A stretch of DNA of 64,000 nt from G965247775 sp965247775 (GTDB lineage Bacteria > Chloroflexota > Dehalococcoidia > Bin125), in contig OZ252031.1 in NCBI GenBank assembly GCA_965247775.1, positions 1,984,001 through 2,048,000 of the forward strand. Direction: 5' to 3'. A program made the translations under genes and the position numbers. The notes below the pieces were generated by a model that did not search any database, was not told where the DNA came from, and worked only from the letters and a program-made list of their open reading frames with translations. Numbering within the stretch: position 1 is the stretch's first letter; every line of letters begins with the position of its first letter. Of the stretch, positions 16,785-25,969 are shown piece by piece.

Positions 16785-18434
16785 CTACGCGCCCAGGAAC
16801 CCCGCCGGCGGCTGCTCCCAGCTCACCGGACCGCCGGCCAGGACCCAGACACCGTCGCCGTGGTTCAGCGTCGTCACGGTGTTGCGCAAGCCGGGGCCCC
16901 CCGGCCGGAACGCAAGGAAGCGCTGCGCCAGCGGATCGTAGGTGAAGGCCGCGATGAGCACGCCTCCCAATCCCGCCAGCGCCGTCGCGATCGCCGTCCC
17001 GTCCGGTCCGGTCCAACTGAGCAGGTTGAATCCTCTGCGCAGATCCACCCGGCGTGCGAGCGCGGTGTCGGGCTGCTGCCAGATCGCCGGCGCCGCGGCG
17101 AAGAGCCAGATGCCGTCCCCAGTGCGGAGCAGCTCCAGCGTGTTGAGCAGCCCCGGTCCCTGCGGCCGGTGCGCCACGAAGGCCTGCGCGACTGGGTTCC
17201 AGGTCAGGACGGCCGTGATCGCCGGGGTCGCCGCGATGGCCAGGCCGGGGGGCGTGGGCTCGCCCGTCCAACCGACCAAGTTCCAGCCCGCCACCAGCGC
17301 CACCTCCCGCCCGCGGGGGGCGGGCGGCGTGAAGCGCTCGCTCGACCCCGCCGCCAGCACCCCCCTCCCCCCGGCGATGAAAACCCGGCCGTCGGGGAGC
17401 CGCGTGGCCGAGTGAAAGCTGCGTACGACCACCACCTCGCCTAAGGGCAGGAAGCTGCCGCTCAGCGGGTCGTACAACTCGGCCGCGAAGGCGGGCAGCA
17501 GGGGCGTGGCCAGACCCCCCACGATGAGCACCGTGCCGTCGAGCAACAGCGTGGCGCTGTGCCCCCGGCGCACGCGCGGCATGGCGGCGGTGACGTGGAA
17601 GGCGTTGGTCGTGGGATCGAAGATCTCGGCCGCCGCCAGCGGTGCCCCGTTCTCCCCCTGCCCCCCCGCGATCAGCACCCGCCCGTCGGCCAGCGCCGTC
17701 GACGTGTGGCCCGAGCGCGGGAAGATCATCGGCGTGGCGGCGCGGAAGCCCCCCGTCGCGGGGTCGTAGAACTCGGCCCCCAGGGGCGCGCCCGTCGGGC
17801 CGGCGCCACCCACCACCAGCACGCGGCCGTCGGGCATCAGTGTCGCCGTGTGTCCCGCCCGTGCCGCCGCCATCGATCCCGTGGCGCTGAAGCTCCCACC
17901 GGCGGGATCGTAGAGTTCCGCGCTGGCCAACTCGGACCCCGCCCCACCGGCCCGCCCGCCCACGATCAGGACACGGCTGTCGAGCAGCAATGTCGCCGTG
18001 TGGATCGTGCGCGCGCCGAGCAGCGCCCCGGTGGGGTTGTAGATGCCCCGGAACTGGTCGAAGCGCTCCGCCGAGGCCACCGGATCGAATGCCTGGCTGT
18101 CGCCCCCGGCGATGAGCACGCTGCCGTCCTGCAGCCGCGTGGCGCTGTGCCCCTGGCGAGGGATGGAGAGGGGGTTCGTGACGACGAAGGCGTTGTCGTC
18201 CGGACGGTAGATCTCGGAGGAGTCGTTGTTGAGAAAATCGGCGTCGAAGCCACCGGTCAGCAGCACACGCCCCCCGTCGAGCGGCGTGGCCCGATGGAAG
18301 GAACGCGCACTGACGAGATCGGGAGTGGCCTCGAAGGCGCCGGGCACCTGCCCGCCCAGCGAGGCGCCGGCGGCCAGCGCGGCGAGCAGCCCGCCCGCGG
18401 TGACGATCCCGAATGCGGACCAGCGTCGGCGCAT
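16785..18434 (-). CDS. exported Kelch-repeat beta-propeller protein
   Basis: A 549-residue protein with an N-terminal signal or anchor (FGIVTAGGLLAALAAGASLG). About six Kelch-type blades follow, each with GRVLIxGG, an LYDP-like segment and HTATLL. The C terminus holds two copies of a GWNLVGWTG / GFNLLSWTG module with FxYDPxAQ and GDGxWLFA elements, common in Chloroflexota surface proteins. Likely an extracellular binding or structural protein. No catalytic site recognised. Convergent with the MBL gene, only 3 bases apart. Confidence 0.8.
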   Translation of the reverse strand: MRRRWSAFGIVTAGGLLAALAAGASLGGQVPGAFEATPDLVSARSFHRATPLDGGRVLLTGGFDADFLNNDSSEIYRPDDNAFVVTNPLSIPRQGHSATRLQDGSVLIAGGDSQAFDPVASAERFDQFRGIYNPTGALLGARTIHTATLLLDSRVLIVGGRAGGAGSELASAELYDPAGGSFSATGSMAAARAGHTATLMPDGRVLVVGGAGPTGAPLGAEFYDPATGGFRAATPMIFPRSGHTSTALADGRVLIAGGQGENGAPLAAAEIFDPTTNAFHVTAAMPRVRRGHSATLLLDGTVLIVGGLATPLLPAFAAELYDPLSGSFLPLGEVVVVRSFHSATRLPDGRVFIAGGRGVLAAGSSERFTPPAPRGREVALVAGWNLVGWTGEPTPPGLAIAATPAITAVLTWNPVAQAFVAHRPQGPGLLNTLELLRTGDGIWLFAAAPAIWQQPDTALARRVDLRRGFNLLSWTGPDGTAIATALAGLGGVLIAAFTYDPLAQRFLAFRPGGPGLRNTVTTLNHGDGVWVLAGGPVSWEQPPAGFLGA

Positions 18435-18534
18435 GGCGCCCTCCGCCGCCGCCGATCCCCTCCGACCCTACACCGCGCCTCCCCGCCGGACCACGCGGCT
18501 GCCATACCATCGGGGCGCACGCGAAGGAGCCGCC

Positions 18535-19116
18535 ATGCCCGCCCCGACCATCAGCCGCTTCCCCGTTCCGGACCCGGCGGACCTGCCCGACGACGTCCGC
18601 CGCCGCATCGACGAGGTCCAGGAGCAGGCCGGCTTCATCCCCAACATCTTCCTGGCCCTCGCCCACCGCCCTGACGAGTTCCGCGCCTTCTTCGCCTACT
18701 ACGACGCGCTCATGCTCAAGCGCGGCGGCCTGAGCAAGGCCGAGCGGGAGATGATCGTGGTCGCCACCAGCGCGACCAACGACTGCCACTACTGCCTCAC
18801 CGTGCACGGCGCGCTGCTGCGCATCTACGCGAAGAATCCGCTCCTCGGCGACCAGGTAGCGCACAACCACCGTAAGGCCGACCTGACCCCGCGCGAGCGT
18901 GCCATTTGCGACTTCGCCGTCCTCATCGCCATCGACTCGGCCGGTTGCTCCGAGGAGGACTTCGAGGATCTGCGCCGCCACGGCCTGGACGACGAGGCGA
19001 TCTGGGACGTGGGTGCCATAGCGTCGTTCTTTGCCCTCTCCAATCGCATGGCCAACCTGACCGCCATGCGGCCCAACCCCGAGTACTTCGCGCTGGCCCG
19101 CGCGCCGCGCGAGTAG
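18535..19116 (+). CDS. AhpD-like / carboxymuconolactone-decarboxylase-family peroxidase-related protein
   Basis: A 193-residue all-helical protein with the redox motif NDCHYCLTVHG (CxxC followed by His), typical of alkylhydroperoxidase-like CMD proteins. Start ATG 18535; the frame is open further upstream, but the family N terminus begins here, with GAAGGAG 7 bases before the ATG. Followed after 12 bases by the FAD/Fe-S oxidoreductase. It is the all-cysteine counterpart of the CxxU protein at 29436. Confidence 0.85.
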   Translation: MPAPTISRFPVPDPADLPDDVRRRIDEVQEQAGFIPNIFLALAHRPDEFRAFFAYYDALMLKRGGLSKAEREMIVVATSATNDCHYCLTVHGALLRIYAKNPLLGDQVAHNHRKADLTPRERAICDFAVLIAIDSAGCSEEDFEDLRRHGLDDEAIWDVGAIASFFALSNRMANLTAMRPNPEYFALARAPRE

Positions 19117-19128
19117 GACGGAGCGATC

Positions 19129-22100
19129 GTGCCCGTCCAGGCGGCGCCGTTGCGGGAGATCCTGCGGGGCAGCGCGCCCAGCGTCCATGGCTCGGTGCGC
19201 ACGGCGCTGGACCTGTTGGGGGCCGGCGAGGCGGCCCTGGCCCCGCTGGGGGCCGAATTGGCGGCCGGACTGGAGGGCGGTCTGGACGACGTCCGCGTGG
19301 AGCGCGCGACGCGGCTGCTCTACGCCACCGACGCCTCGATCTACGAGATGGAGCCGCTCGCCGTCGTTTTCCCCCGCGCTCGTTCCGACGTGCAGCACGT
19401 GTTGCGCGTCGCGGCGCGCCACGGGGTGCCCGTGCTGCCCCGCGGCGGCGGCACCAGCCTGGCCGGCCAGGGGGTCAACCACGCCATCGTCATGGACTGC
19501 ACGCGCCACATGGACCGCGTGCTCGCCATCGATCCCCAGCGCCGCACGGCCCGCGTGCAGCCCGGCCTCGTGCTGGCCGCACTCAACGCCGCGGCGCGCG
19601 CGCACGGCCTGCAGTACCCCATCGACCCCTCCACGGCAAACCGCGCCACGATCGGCGGCGGCATCGGCAACAACTCCTGCGGCGCGCACTCCGGCATCTA
19701 CGGCAAAACGATCGACAACCTGCTCTCGCTGGACGCCGTCCTCGCCGACGGCGCCGCCGTCACTTTCGAGCCCCTGGACGCGGCGGCGCTGGGGAGGAAG
19801 CGCACCCAGCCGGACCTGGAGGGCGCGATCTACCGCGCCGCCCGCGACATCGCGGCGGCCTGCGTCGGGGAAATCCGTGAGCGCTTCCCCGCCATCCCCC
19901 GCCGCGTCTCCGGCTATAACCTGGACGCCCTGCTGGACGAGGCGGGCAACCTGGCGCCGCTGATCGTGGGATCGGAGGGGACCCTGGCCGTCGTCACGGA
20001 AGCGACGGTGCGCCTGGCGCCGCTGCCGGCGCGCAAGGGGCTGGCAGCGGTGCACTGCGACTCCGTGGTGGCGGCGGCGGAAGCGGTCATGGCCACGCTC
20101 GCGCACGAGCCCTCGGCGGTGGAGCTGATCGGCGACACAATCATCGAACGCTGCCGTGCCAACCCCACCTACGCCCCCCTAGCCAACTTCGTTCAGGGCA
20201 GCCCCGGGGCGCTGCTGTTGGTGGAGTTCTATGGCGGGACGGAGTCCGAGCTGGACGAGCGCCTGGACGCGCTGGGCGCGGACCTGCGGCGGCAGGGCCT
20301 TGGCGGCACGATCGTCTCCACGACGGACGCGGATCAGCAGGCCCGCATGTGGCGCCTGCGGGAGGCGGGCCTGGGGCTGCTGATGAGCGTCCGGGGCGAC
20401 ACCAAGCCGGTGGCCTTCGTCGAGGACACGGCCGTCGCACCCGAGAAGCTGGCCCCCTTCGTCGCGCGCTTCGACGCCATCGTGCGGTCGCACGGCCTGC
20501 GCGCGGGCTACTACGGACACGTCGGCGTGGGCTGCCTGCACATCCGCCCAGGCGTCACCCTCAAGCGGGCCGCTGGACTGGAGACGAGCGCACGCGTCGC
20601 CGGGGAGATCGCGGACCTCGTGATCGAATTCGGCGGCAGTCTCAGCGGCGAGCACGGCGACGGCATCGTGCGCGGGGCCTTCACGGAGCGCATGTTCGGC
20701 CCCCGGATCACGCAGGCCTTCCGCGACCTCAAGCGCGCCTTCGACCCCCAGGGGCTGCTCAACCCCGGCAAGATCATCGATACGCCCCCCTTCGACGACA
20801 ACCTGCGGCTGGGTCCCAGCACCGTCAACCTGGACCCGCCCACGCAGCTCGACTTCCGCGCTGACGGCGGCCTGGCCCGCGCCCTGGAGCAGTGCAACGG
20901 GCAGGGCGCCTGTCGCAAGTTCGACGGCGGCATGTGTCCCTCCTTCATGGTCACCCGCGACGAGGAGCACTCCACCCGCGGTCGCGCCAATTTGTTGCGC
21001 CAGGCCCTCAACGGCGCGCTGCCCCCGGCCGAACTGACGGGGGAGCGAGTGGCAGCCGCGCTGGACCTCTGCGTGGAGTGCAAGGCCTGCAAGGCGGAGT
21101 GCCCTTCGGGCGTGGACATGGCCAAGATCAAGTACGAGGTGCTGAGCCAACACCACGAGGCGCACGGGACGCCCCTGCGAGACCGCGCCTTCGCCCGCAT
21201 CAACGACCTCGCCCGATGGGGCAGCCGCGCCGCGCCGCTGGCCAACGCCGTCGCCGCCCGGCGGCCGGTGCGGGCCCTGCTGCATCGCTTCCTGGGCATC
21301 CACCGCGACCGGCCCCTGCCGCGGCTCGCCCGCGAGCCGTTCCCGGCTTGGTTCGAGCGGCACGAGCGGGAAGGCGCGGCCGCCCCCGCGCCCCGCGGCG
21401 AGGCCGTCCTCTTCCACGACACCTTCACCGACTACTTCCACCCGGAAGTGGGCGTCGCGGCGGCGACGCTTCTGGAGGCCCTGGGCTACCGCCTGCGCCT
21501 GGTGGCCGGGCGCGCCTGCTGCGGCCGTCCCGCCATCTCGCGCGGACAGTTGCCGCTGGCGCGGAAGTGGGCGCGGGAGAACGTCGCGGCGCTGCGGCCC
21601 TTCGCGGCGCAAGGGCTGCCCATCGTGGGCACGGAGCCGTCCTGCCTGTTGACGCTGCGCGACGAGTACCCGCAGCTCGTACCGGGCCCGGAAGCCCGCA
21701 TCGTAGCGGAGCGGACGCTGCTCTTGGACGAACTGCTGGCCTCACTGGCCGGGGAGGCGGACGTCCGTGCCCTCTTCCGCGACGACCTCCAGCGCCGCCT
21801 GCTCCTGCACGGCCACTGCCATCAGAAGGCGACGACCGGCATGGAACCCACCCTGGCGGCCCTGGCGCTGGTCCCCGGCTACGAGGTGGAGCTGATCGAC
21901 TCCGCCTGCTGCGGCATGGCCGGCTCCTTCGGCTTCGAGGCCGAGCACTACGAGATCTCGCGCCGGATGGGGGCGCTGCGACTCTTCCCCGCCCTCGTCG
22001 CGGCGCCCGACGACGCCGGCGTCGCGGTGACCGGAGTCTCCTGCCGGCAGCAGATCGAGCAGTTCAGCCCCCGCCAGCCGCGGCACAGCGCCGAATGGCT

Positions 22101-22155
22101 GGCGGACGCGCTTCGTGCCGACGGACCTTCGCGATCGCCGGCCGGCGGGACATAG
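19129..22155 (+). CDS. FAD-linked oxidase fused to Fe-S/CCG domain oxidoreductase (GlcD/DLD type)
   Basis: Large 1,008-residue flavo-iron-sulfur protein. The N-terminal half is a PCMH FAD-binding domain (LPRGGGTSLAGQGVNHAIV, IGGGIGNNSCGAHSG) and FAD-oxidase C-terminal domain (SGEHGDGIVRG). The second half has two 4Fe-4S ligand sets (NGQGACRKFDGGMCPSFM and CVECKACKAECPSGVDM) and two CCG modules (RACCGRPA, SACCGMAGSFGFE). This is the fused D-lactate/glycolate or 2-hydroxyglutarate dehydrogenase-like architecture that feeds electrons to the respiratory chain. Substrate not determinable. GTG start. Confidence 0.9.
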   Translation: MPVQAAPLREILRGSAPSVHGSVRTALDLLGAGEAALAPLGAELAAGLEGGLDDVRVERATRLLYATDASIYEMEPLAVVFPRARSDVQHVLRVAARHGVPVLPRGGGTSLAGQGVNHAIVMDCTRHMDRVLAIDPQRRTARVQPGLVLAALNAAARAHGLQYPIDPSTANRATIGGGIGNNSCGAHSGIYGKTIDNLLSLDAVLADGAAVTFEPLDAAALGRKRTQPDLEGAIYRAARDIAAACVGEIRERFPAIPRRVSGYNLDALLDEAGNLAPLIVGSEGTLAVVTEATVRLAPLPARKGLAAVHCDSVVAAAEAVMATLAHEPSAVELIGDTIIERCRANPTYAPLANFVQGSPGALLLVEFYGGTESELDERLDALGADLRRQGLGGTIVSTTDADQQARMWRLREAGLGLLMSVRGDTKPVAFVEDTAVAPEKLAPFVARFDAIVRSHGLRAGYYGHVGVGCLHIRPGVTLKRAAGLETSARVAGEIADLVIEFGGSLSGEHGDGIVRGAFTERMFGPRITQAFRDLKRAFDPQGLLNPGKIIDTPPFDDNLRLGPSTVNLDPPTQLDFRADGGLARALEQCNGQGACRKFDGGMCPSFMVTRDEEHSTRGRANLLRQALNGALPPAELTGERVAAALDLCVECKACKAECPSGVDMAKIKYEVLSQHHEAHGTPLRDRAFARINDLARWGSRAAPLANAVAARRPVRALLHRFLGIHRDRPLPRLAREPFPAWFERHEREGAAAPAPRGEAVLFHDTFTDYFHPEVGVAAATLLEALGYRLRLVAGRACCGRPAISRGQLPLARKWARENVAALRPFAAQGLPIVGTEPSCLLTLRDEYPQLVPGPEARIVAERTLLLDELLASLAGEADVRALFRDDLQRRLLLHGHCHQKATTGMEPTLAALALVPGYEVELIDSACCGMAGSFGFEAEHYEISRRMGALRLFPALVAAPDDAGVAVTGVSCRQQIEQFSPRQPRHSAEWLADALRADGPSRSPAGGT

Positions 22156-22188
22156 CGAAAGCCCCGCGCAGATCTCGCGGGGCTTTCG
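22156..22188 (+). terminator. bidirectional GC-rich terminator-like hairpin
   Basis: Perfect 13-bp stem (22156-22168 with 22176-22188) and a 7-base loop, starting right after the stop of the FAD/Fe-S gene. Arm ends carry AAA and TTT runs. It lies between converging transcription units (this gene and the men operon), so it probably ends both. Confidence 0.75.
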
Positions 22189-22271
22189 TCGCTCGCGGGG
22201 TCAAACGAGCGAAAACCGAGGGACACCTGGATCATCGCTTGCGGCAGCGAGCGCGCCGATGCGGCGGATCT

Positions 22272-23417
22272 TCAACTTCTGGCCGATCCGCGCCCGAGGC
22301 CGTCCGGCCTGGGCCAGACGACTGCCCAGCCGGCTACGGCCTCCGTCCCCAGGCTCACGCCCAACCCCACCCCGGACGGTAGCGCCATGCGGCCGGCGGC
22401 CGGCTCCAGCGGGCTCGCCAGTAGATCGCGTGAGAGCAACGCGGCCGTCGCGAGGCCGCAGGCCGGAGGCTCCGGCGTCAGCGACGCCGCCACGTGCAGC
22501 GCCCCCGCGACGCCGACGCCGCTCTCCATGCTGGACGTCACGACCACCCGCAAGCCCGCATCGACGGCGTGCATGGCGAGCGCCGCCGTGCGCCGCGGCC
22601 CGCCCAGGGAACCCGGCTTCAGCACCAGCACGTCGGCGGCCTCGGCGGCCAGCAGGGCTTCGATGCCGGCGGGCGTGCGCAGGCCTTCGTCGACGGCTAC
22701 CGCCACCCCGGTCTCGCGTCGCACCGCTCGCAGCCCCGCGAGATCATCCGCCGCCACCGGCTGCTCCACCCACTCCAAGTCGCAGGGCGCGAGCGCCTGC
22801 ACCGTCCTGATCGCCTGGTCGGCGCTCCAGACGCCGTTCGCGTCAACGCGGAGCCGCGCCACGGGCCCCGCCGCCGCGCGGATCGCGCGCAAGCGGGTGG
22901 CCTCAGCGTCGGGGCCCGCGAGGAGGCCGGCCTTGAGCTTGAGCGTCGTGAAACCGCGCCCGACGGCCTCCCGGGCGGCGCGCGCGGCTGCGTCCGTCCC
23001 GGCCTCCGCGATCGTCGCGTTCAGCCCCACCGACGCGCGCGGGTGCCGGCCGAGCAGGGCCGCGACCTGCCGGCCGCTCTCCCGGCCCTCCGCATCCAGC
23101 GCCGCCGTCTCCAGGCCGCAGGCCAGCGCCGCGCCCCCCGGCGCCGCCATCAACCCCGCCGTCCGCTCCGACAGGTCCGAGAGCGCGGCCCACCGCAGTC
23201 GCGGGGCGAGGTCCGCCAGCAGCGCCACCACATCGGCGGGCCTGCCCTCGCCGCGCTCCTCGATCGGGGCGGCGTCGCCCAGGCCCTCCACGCCGTCGCT
23301 CGTGCGGAGGCGCAGCAGGACGCCCTCCCGAGCGACCAGCGGGACCGCCCCGCTCGCCAGTCCCGCGCGGAACGGCAGCCGGTAGTGCGCCCAAGCGACC
23401 TCATCGACGCGGCTCAC
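22272..23417 (-). CDS. menC: o-succinylbenzoate synthase (enolase superfamily)
   Basis: Dehydrates SHCHC to o-succinylbenzoate in menaquinone synthesis. The 381-residue enolase-superfamily barrel has LKLKAG (catalytic Lys pair), RVDANG, EQP and VDEG metal ligands, and VLKPGS (second Lys). GTG 23417 overlaps the menH stop by 4 bases; longer upstream frames are menH antisense. The fold alone cannot separate OSBS from N-succinylamino-acid racemase or dipeptide epimerase, but operon context decides it. Confidence 0.9.
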   Translation of the reverse strand: MSRVDEVAWAHYRLPFRAGLASGAVPLVAREGVLLRLRTSDGVEGLGDAAPIEERGEGRPADVVALLADLAPRLRWAALSDLSERTAGLMAAPGGAALACGLETAALDAEGRESGRQVAALLGRHPRASVGLNATIAEAGTDAAARAAREAVGRGFTTLKLKAGLLAGPDAEATRLRAIRAAAGPVARLRVDANGVWSADQAIRTVQALAPCDLEWVEQPVAADDLAGLRAVRRETGVAVAVDEGLRTPAGIEALLAAEAADVLVLKPGSLGGPRRTAALAMHAVDAGLRVVVTSSMESGVGVAGALHVAASLTPEPPACGLATAALLSRDLLASPLEPAAGRMALPSGVGLGVSLGTEAVAGWAVVWPRPDGLGRGSARS

Positions 23418-24223
23418 GGGGCGACCGCCCCGGCCAGGAAGTCGCGCACCAGCGCCGCGAAGCGCTCCGGCGCCTCCAGATGCACGGCGTGCCCACAGTC
23501 CGCCACGATCTCGACCCGGGCGCGCCGCAGCCGCGCCGCCATCGCCTTCGCATGATCGCAATACGCGGGATCGCGCACGCCCGCCATCAGCAGCACGGGC
23601 AGCGGCAGACCGGAGAGCGCATCCAGCAGCGACGGCTCCTCGCCCTGCCCCGCTCCGCGCAGGCTGTGCGCCAGCCCCACGGCTCGATTCCGCAGCCGCT
23701 GGGCCCGCAGGCCCGCCAGGCGCTCATGGGACACGCGCGCCTGGCTCGCCCAGAGCGGCAGCCGCTCCCACTCATCCACGAACGCCTCGACGCCCTCTCG
23801 CTCGATGCGGCCCGCGAGCGCGGCGTCGGCGGCGCGACGCGCCTCCCGCGCCGCCGCCTCGGCGATACCGGGCGCAGCGCTCTCCAGCACCAGCGCCCGC
23901 AGCCGCGCCGGCGCACGCAGCGCGACGCGCAGGGCCGCGCGCGCGCCCAACGAGTAGCCCAGCAGGTCGAAGCGCTCCACTCCCAGACGGTCGGCCAGCG
24001 CCAGCACCGACGCGGCCGTCTCGTCGAGCCGGTACGGAGCCACCGCAGTCGGCGCCGGGGAGCGACCGTGCCCCGGCAGGTCGACGGCGATCAGACGCGC
24101 GGCGGGCCAGGCCGTGGCGAAGGGGCGCCAGGTCTCGGCGCTACCCGTGAAGCCATGCAGCAGCAGCAGGGGTGCACCCGTGCCCCACTGCTCGGCCACG
24201 AGCGGTAGCGAGCCGCCGCTCAT
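23414..24223 (-). CDS. menH: SHCHC synthase (alpha/beta hydrolase)
   Basis: Eliminates pyruvate from SEPHCHC to give SHCHC. A 269-residue alpha/beta hydrolase with LLLHGFTGSAETW, the nucleophile elbow GYSLGARAAL and a C-terminal CGHAVHLEAPERFA catalytic His. ATG 24223 overlaps the menD stop (ATGA). Position between menD and menC supports MenH over another hydrolase. Confidence 0.9.
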   Translation of the reverse strand: MSGGSLPLVAEQWGTGAPLLLLHGFTGSAETWRPFATAWPAARLIAVDLPGHGRSPAPTAVAPYRLDETAASVLALADRLGVERFDLLGYSLGARAALRVALRAPARLRALVLESAAPGIAEAAAREARRAADAALAGRIEREGVEAFVDEWERLPLWASQARVSHERLAGLRAQRLRNRAVGLAHSLRGAGQGEEPSLLDALSGLPLPVLLMAGVRDPAYCDHAKAMAARLRRARVEIVADCGHAVHLEAPERFAALVRDFLAGAVAP

Positions 24224-25956
24224 GGCTCGCGCGCCCCCTCCGCCAAAGTCGCCTCGACCCGCGCCCACGCGTCGCGGTGCAGCGACGCGTTGGCGGCGCG
24301 GTCGCTGCGCACCTCGATCAGCTGCACGCCGGGACGGCGCAGGCTGTCGCGCAGCGCCTCGCGATACACCTCCACCGTGTCCGGCCGAGCGTAGTCCAGG
24401 CCGTACTGCGCGGCCGCGTGGCAGAAGTCCATGCCGTGCGGGGTGCCGAACAGCGCCTCGAAGTCGGCGACCTGCTCCGCCTGGGGCAACAGCGAGAAGA
24501 TGCCGCCGCCATCGTTGTTGAGCACGATGATCGTTGCGTCCAGGTCGAATCGGCTGGCCGCCAGCAGCCCGTTCATGTCATGGTAGAGGGAGAGGTCGCC
24601 CAGCACGAGCGCGAGCGGGCCCTCGCCCCCGGCCGCCGCCCCCAAAGCGCTCGACACCACCCCGTCGATGCCGCTGGCGCCGCGGTTCGCCAGCAGCGTC
24701 AGCGGCCACTCGCCCGAGCGCAGGACGCTGTCGACATCCCGCACGGCCAGGCTGTTGCCGGCGTAGAGCGTGGCCCCGGAGGGGAGTGCCGCCAGCAGCT
24801 CCGCCACCGCACGCGGCTCCGACAGGCCGGAACCGGCCACCGCTGTGTTCAGGGCACGACCCGCCGCATCGTCGTGGCCGCGCCAGTCCGCCACCCAGCC
24901 CGCGTCGGCCGCCAGGGGGGAGGGCAGCGCCGCCAGCGCCGCCTCACAAAAGACGGTGGGGTCCGCCTGCGACCAGGCCGTGGCCTGCAAGTCGGGGTCG
25001 TTCCACCCGCCCGGACCGGCCACGACCAGCTGCTCGGCCGGGGCGGCCTCGCGCAGGAAGCGCGCCAGCGATCGCGACGTAGGGGTCCCGCCGAGGCGCA
25101 GCACCAGCTCCGGCCGCAGGGCGGGGCGCGCCGCCCGCAGCAGAGCGTCGTAGGCGTCGATCACGAGCGCACGGTCGTGGCCCCCGCGTCGCAGCTGCGA
25201 GAGGGGATCAGCCAGCAGCGGGTAGCCCAGCGCCCCCGCCAGCCGCGACGCCGCCGCCGCGAAAGCCGGGTCCGTCTGCGGCCCGCAAACGATCAGCCCC
25301 CGGCGGCCGCGATGCCAGAGCGGCAACCACCGCTCGATCTCGTCCGGAGCGGGAGCGGCGGGCGCGGGCGCGCCCGCCGCTCCCGGGGCCGCCCCGGCGT
25401 CCTCGGGGAACTCGGGGATCAGCGGCTCCCGGAAGGGCAGGTTGAGGTGCACTGGCCCGGCGGGCGCCGTGCGCGCTTCACTGGCGGCACGGAGACCCCA
25501 GTGCCGCGCGCTGCGGGGCAGGTCTGGCTGCGAGGCGTCGGGGGTGGGCAGCTCGATGAAGCGCTTGGCGTGACGCCCGAAGAGGTCCCCTTGATCGACC
25601 GTCTGATTGGCCCCGACGGCACGCAGCTCCGGCGGACGATCGGCCGTCAGCGCCACGAGCGGGACCCCCGCCCGCGATGCCTCCGCCAGGGCCGGCGCGA
25701 AGTTCAGCGCCGCCGTGCCGGAGGTGCAAATGATCGCCACGGGCTCCCGCGTCGCCTTGGCCAGGCCCAGAGCGAAATACGAGCACGAGCGTTCGTCCAG
25801 GTGCATCCAGTGCTGCAGCGCGGGGCTTCGCGCCACCGCCAGCACAAGGGGTGTGGAGCGGGACCCAGGGCAGAGACAGACGTGCCGCACGCCCCCCGCC
25901 ACGAGGCCCTCGCACAGGGCGGCCGTGAAAGCGCCCAGCGCGCGCGGGGCCGTCAC
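24220..25956 (-). CDS. menD: SEPHCHC synthase
   Basis: Thiamine-diphosphate enzyme that joins 2-oxoglutarate and isochorismate, 578 residues. N-terminal CPGSRSTPLVLA, SGTAALNFAPA and LTADRPPELR are diagnostic of MenD. The C-terminal ThDP-binding region GDLSLYHDMNGL ... NNDGGGIFSLLPQ is intact. GTG start; the gene follows menF by 13 bases. Confidence 0.95.
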   Translation of the reverse strand: MTAPRALGAFTAALCEGLVAGGVRHVCLCPGSRSTPLVLAVARSPALQHWMHLDERSCSYFALGLAKATREPVAIICTSGTAALNFAPALAEASRAGVPLVALTADRPPELRAVGANQTVDQGDLFGRHAKRFIELPTPDASQPDLPRSARHWGLRAASEARTAPAGPVHLNLPFREPLIPEFPEDAGAAPGAAGAPAPAAPAPDEIERWLPLWHRGRRGLIVCGPQTDPAFAAAASRLAGALGYPLLADPLSQLRRGGHDRALVIDAYDALLRAARPALRPELVLRLGGTPTSRSLARFLREAAPAEQLVVAGPGGWNDPDLQATAWSQADPTVFCEAALAALPSPLAADAGWVADWRGHDDAAGRALNTAVAGSGLSEPRAVAELLAALPSGATLYAGNSLAVRDVDSVLRSGEWPLTLLANRGASGIDGVVSSALGAAAGGEGPLALVLGDLSLYHDMNGLLAASRFDLDATIIVLNNDGGGIFSLLPQAEQVADFEALFGTPHGMDFCHAAAQYGLDYARPDTVEVYREALRDSLRRPGVQLIEVRSDRAANASLHRDAWARVEATLAEGAREP

Positions 25957-25969
25957 GGCGCGGTCCCGG

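Noticed and set aside
16744..20106. Very long open frame on the minus strand, over 1,100 codons
   Set aside because: It mixes Kelch antisense or shifted sequence with the complement of the AhpD-like and FAD/Fe-S genes. High GC leaves frames open; no domain is encoded beyond those of the real genes.
22156..22188. Hairpin considered as a protein-binding operator
   Set aside because: Its place between two converging operons right after a stop codon fits termination better.
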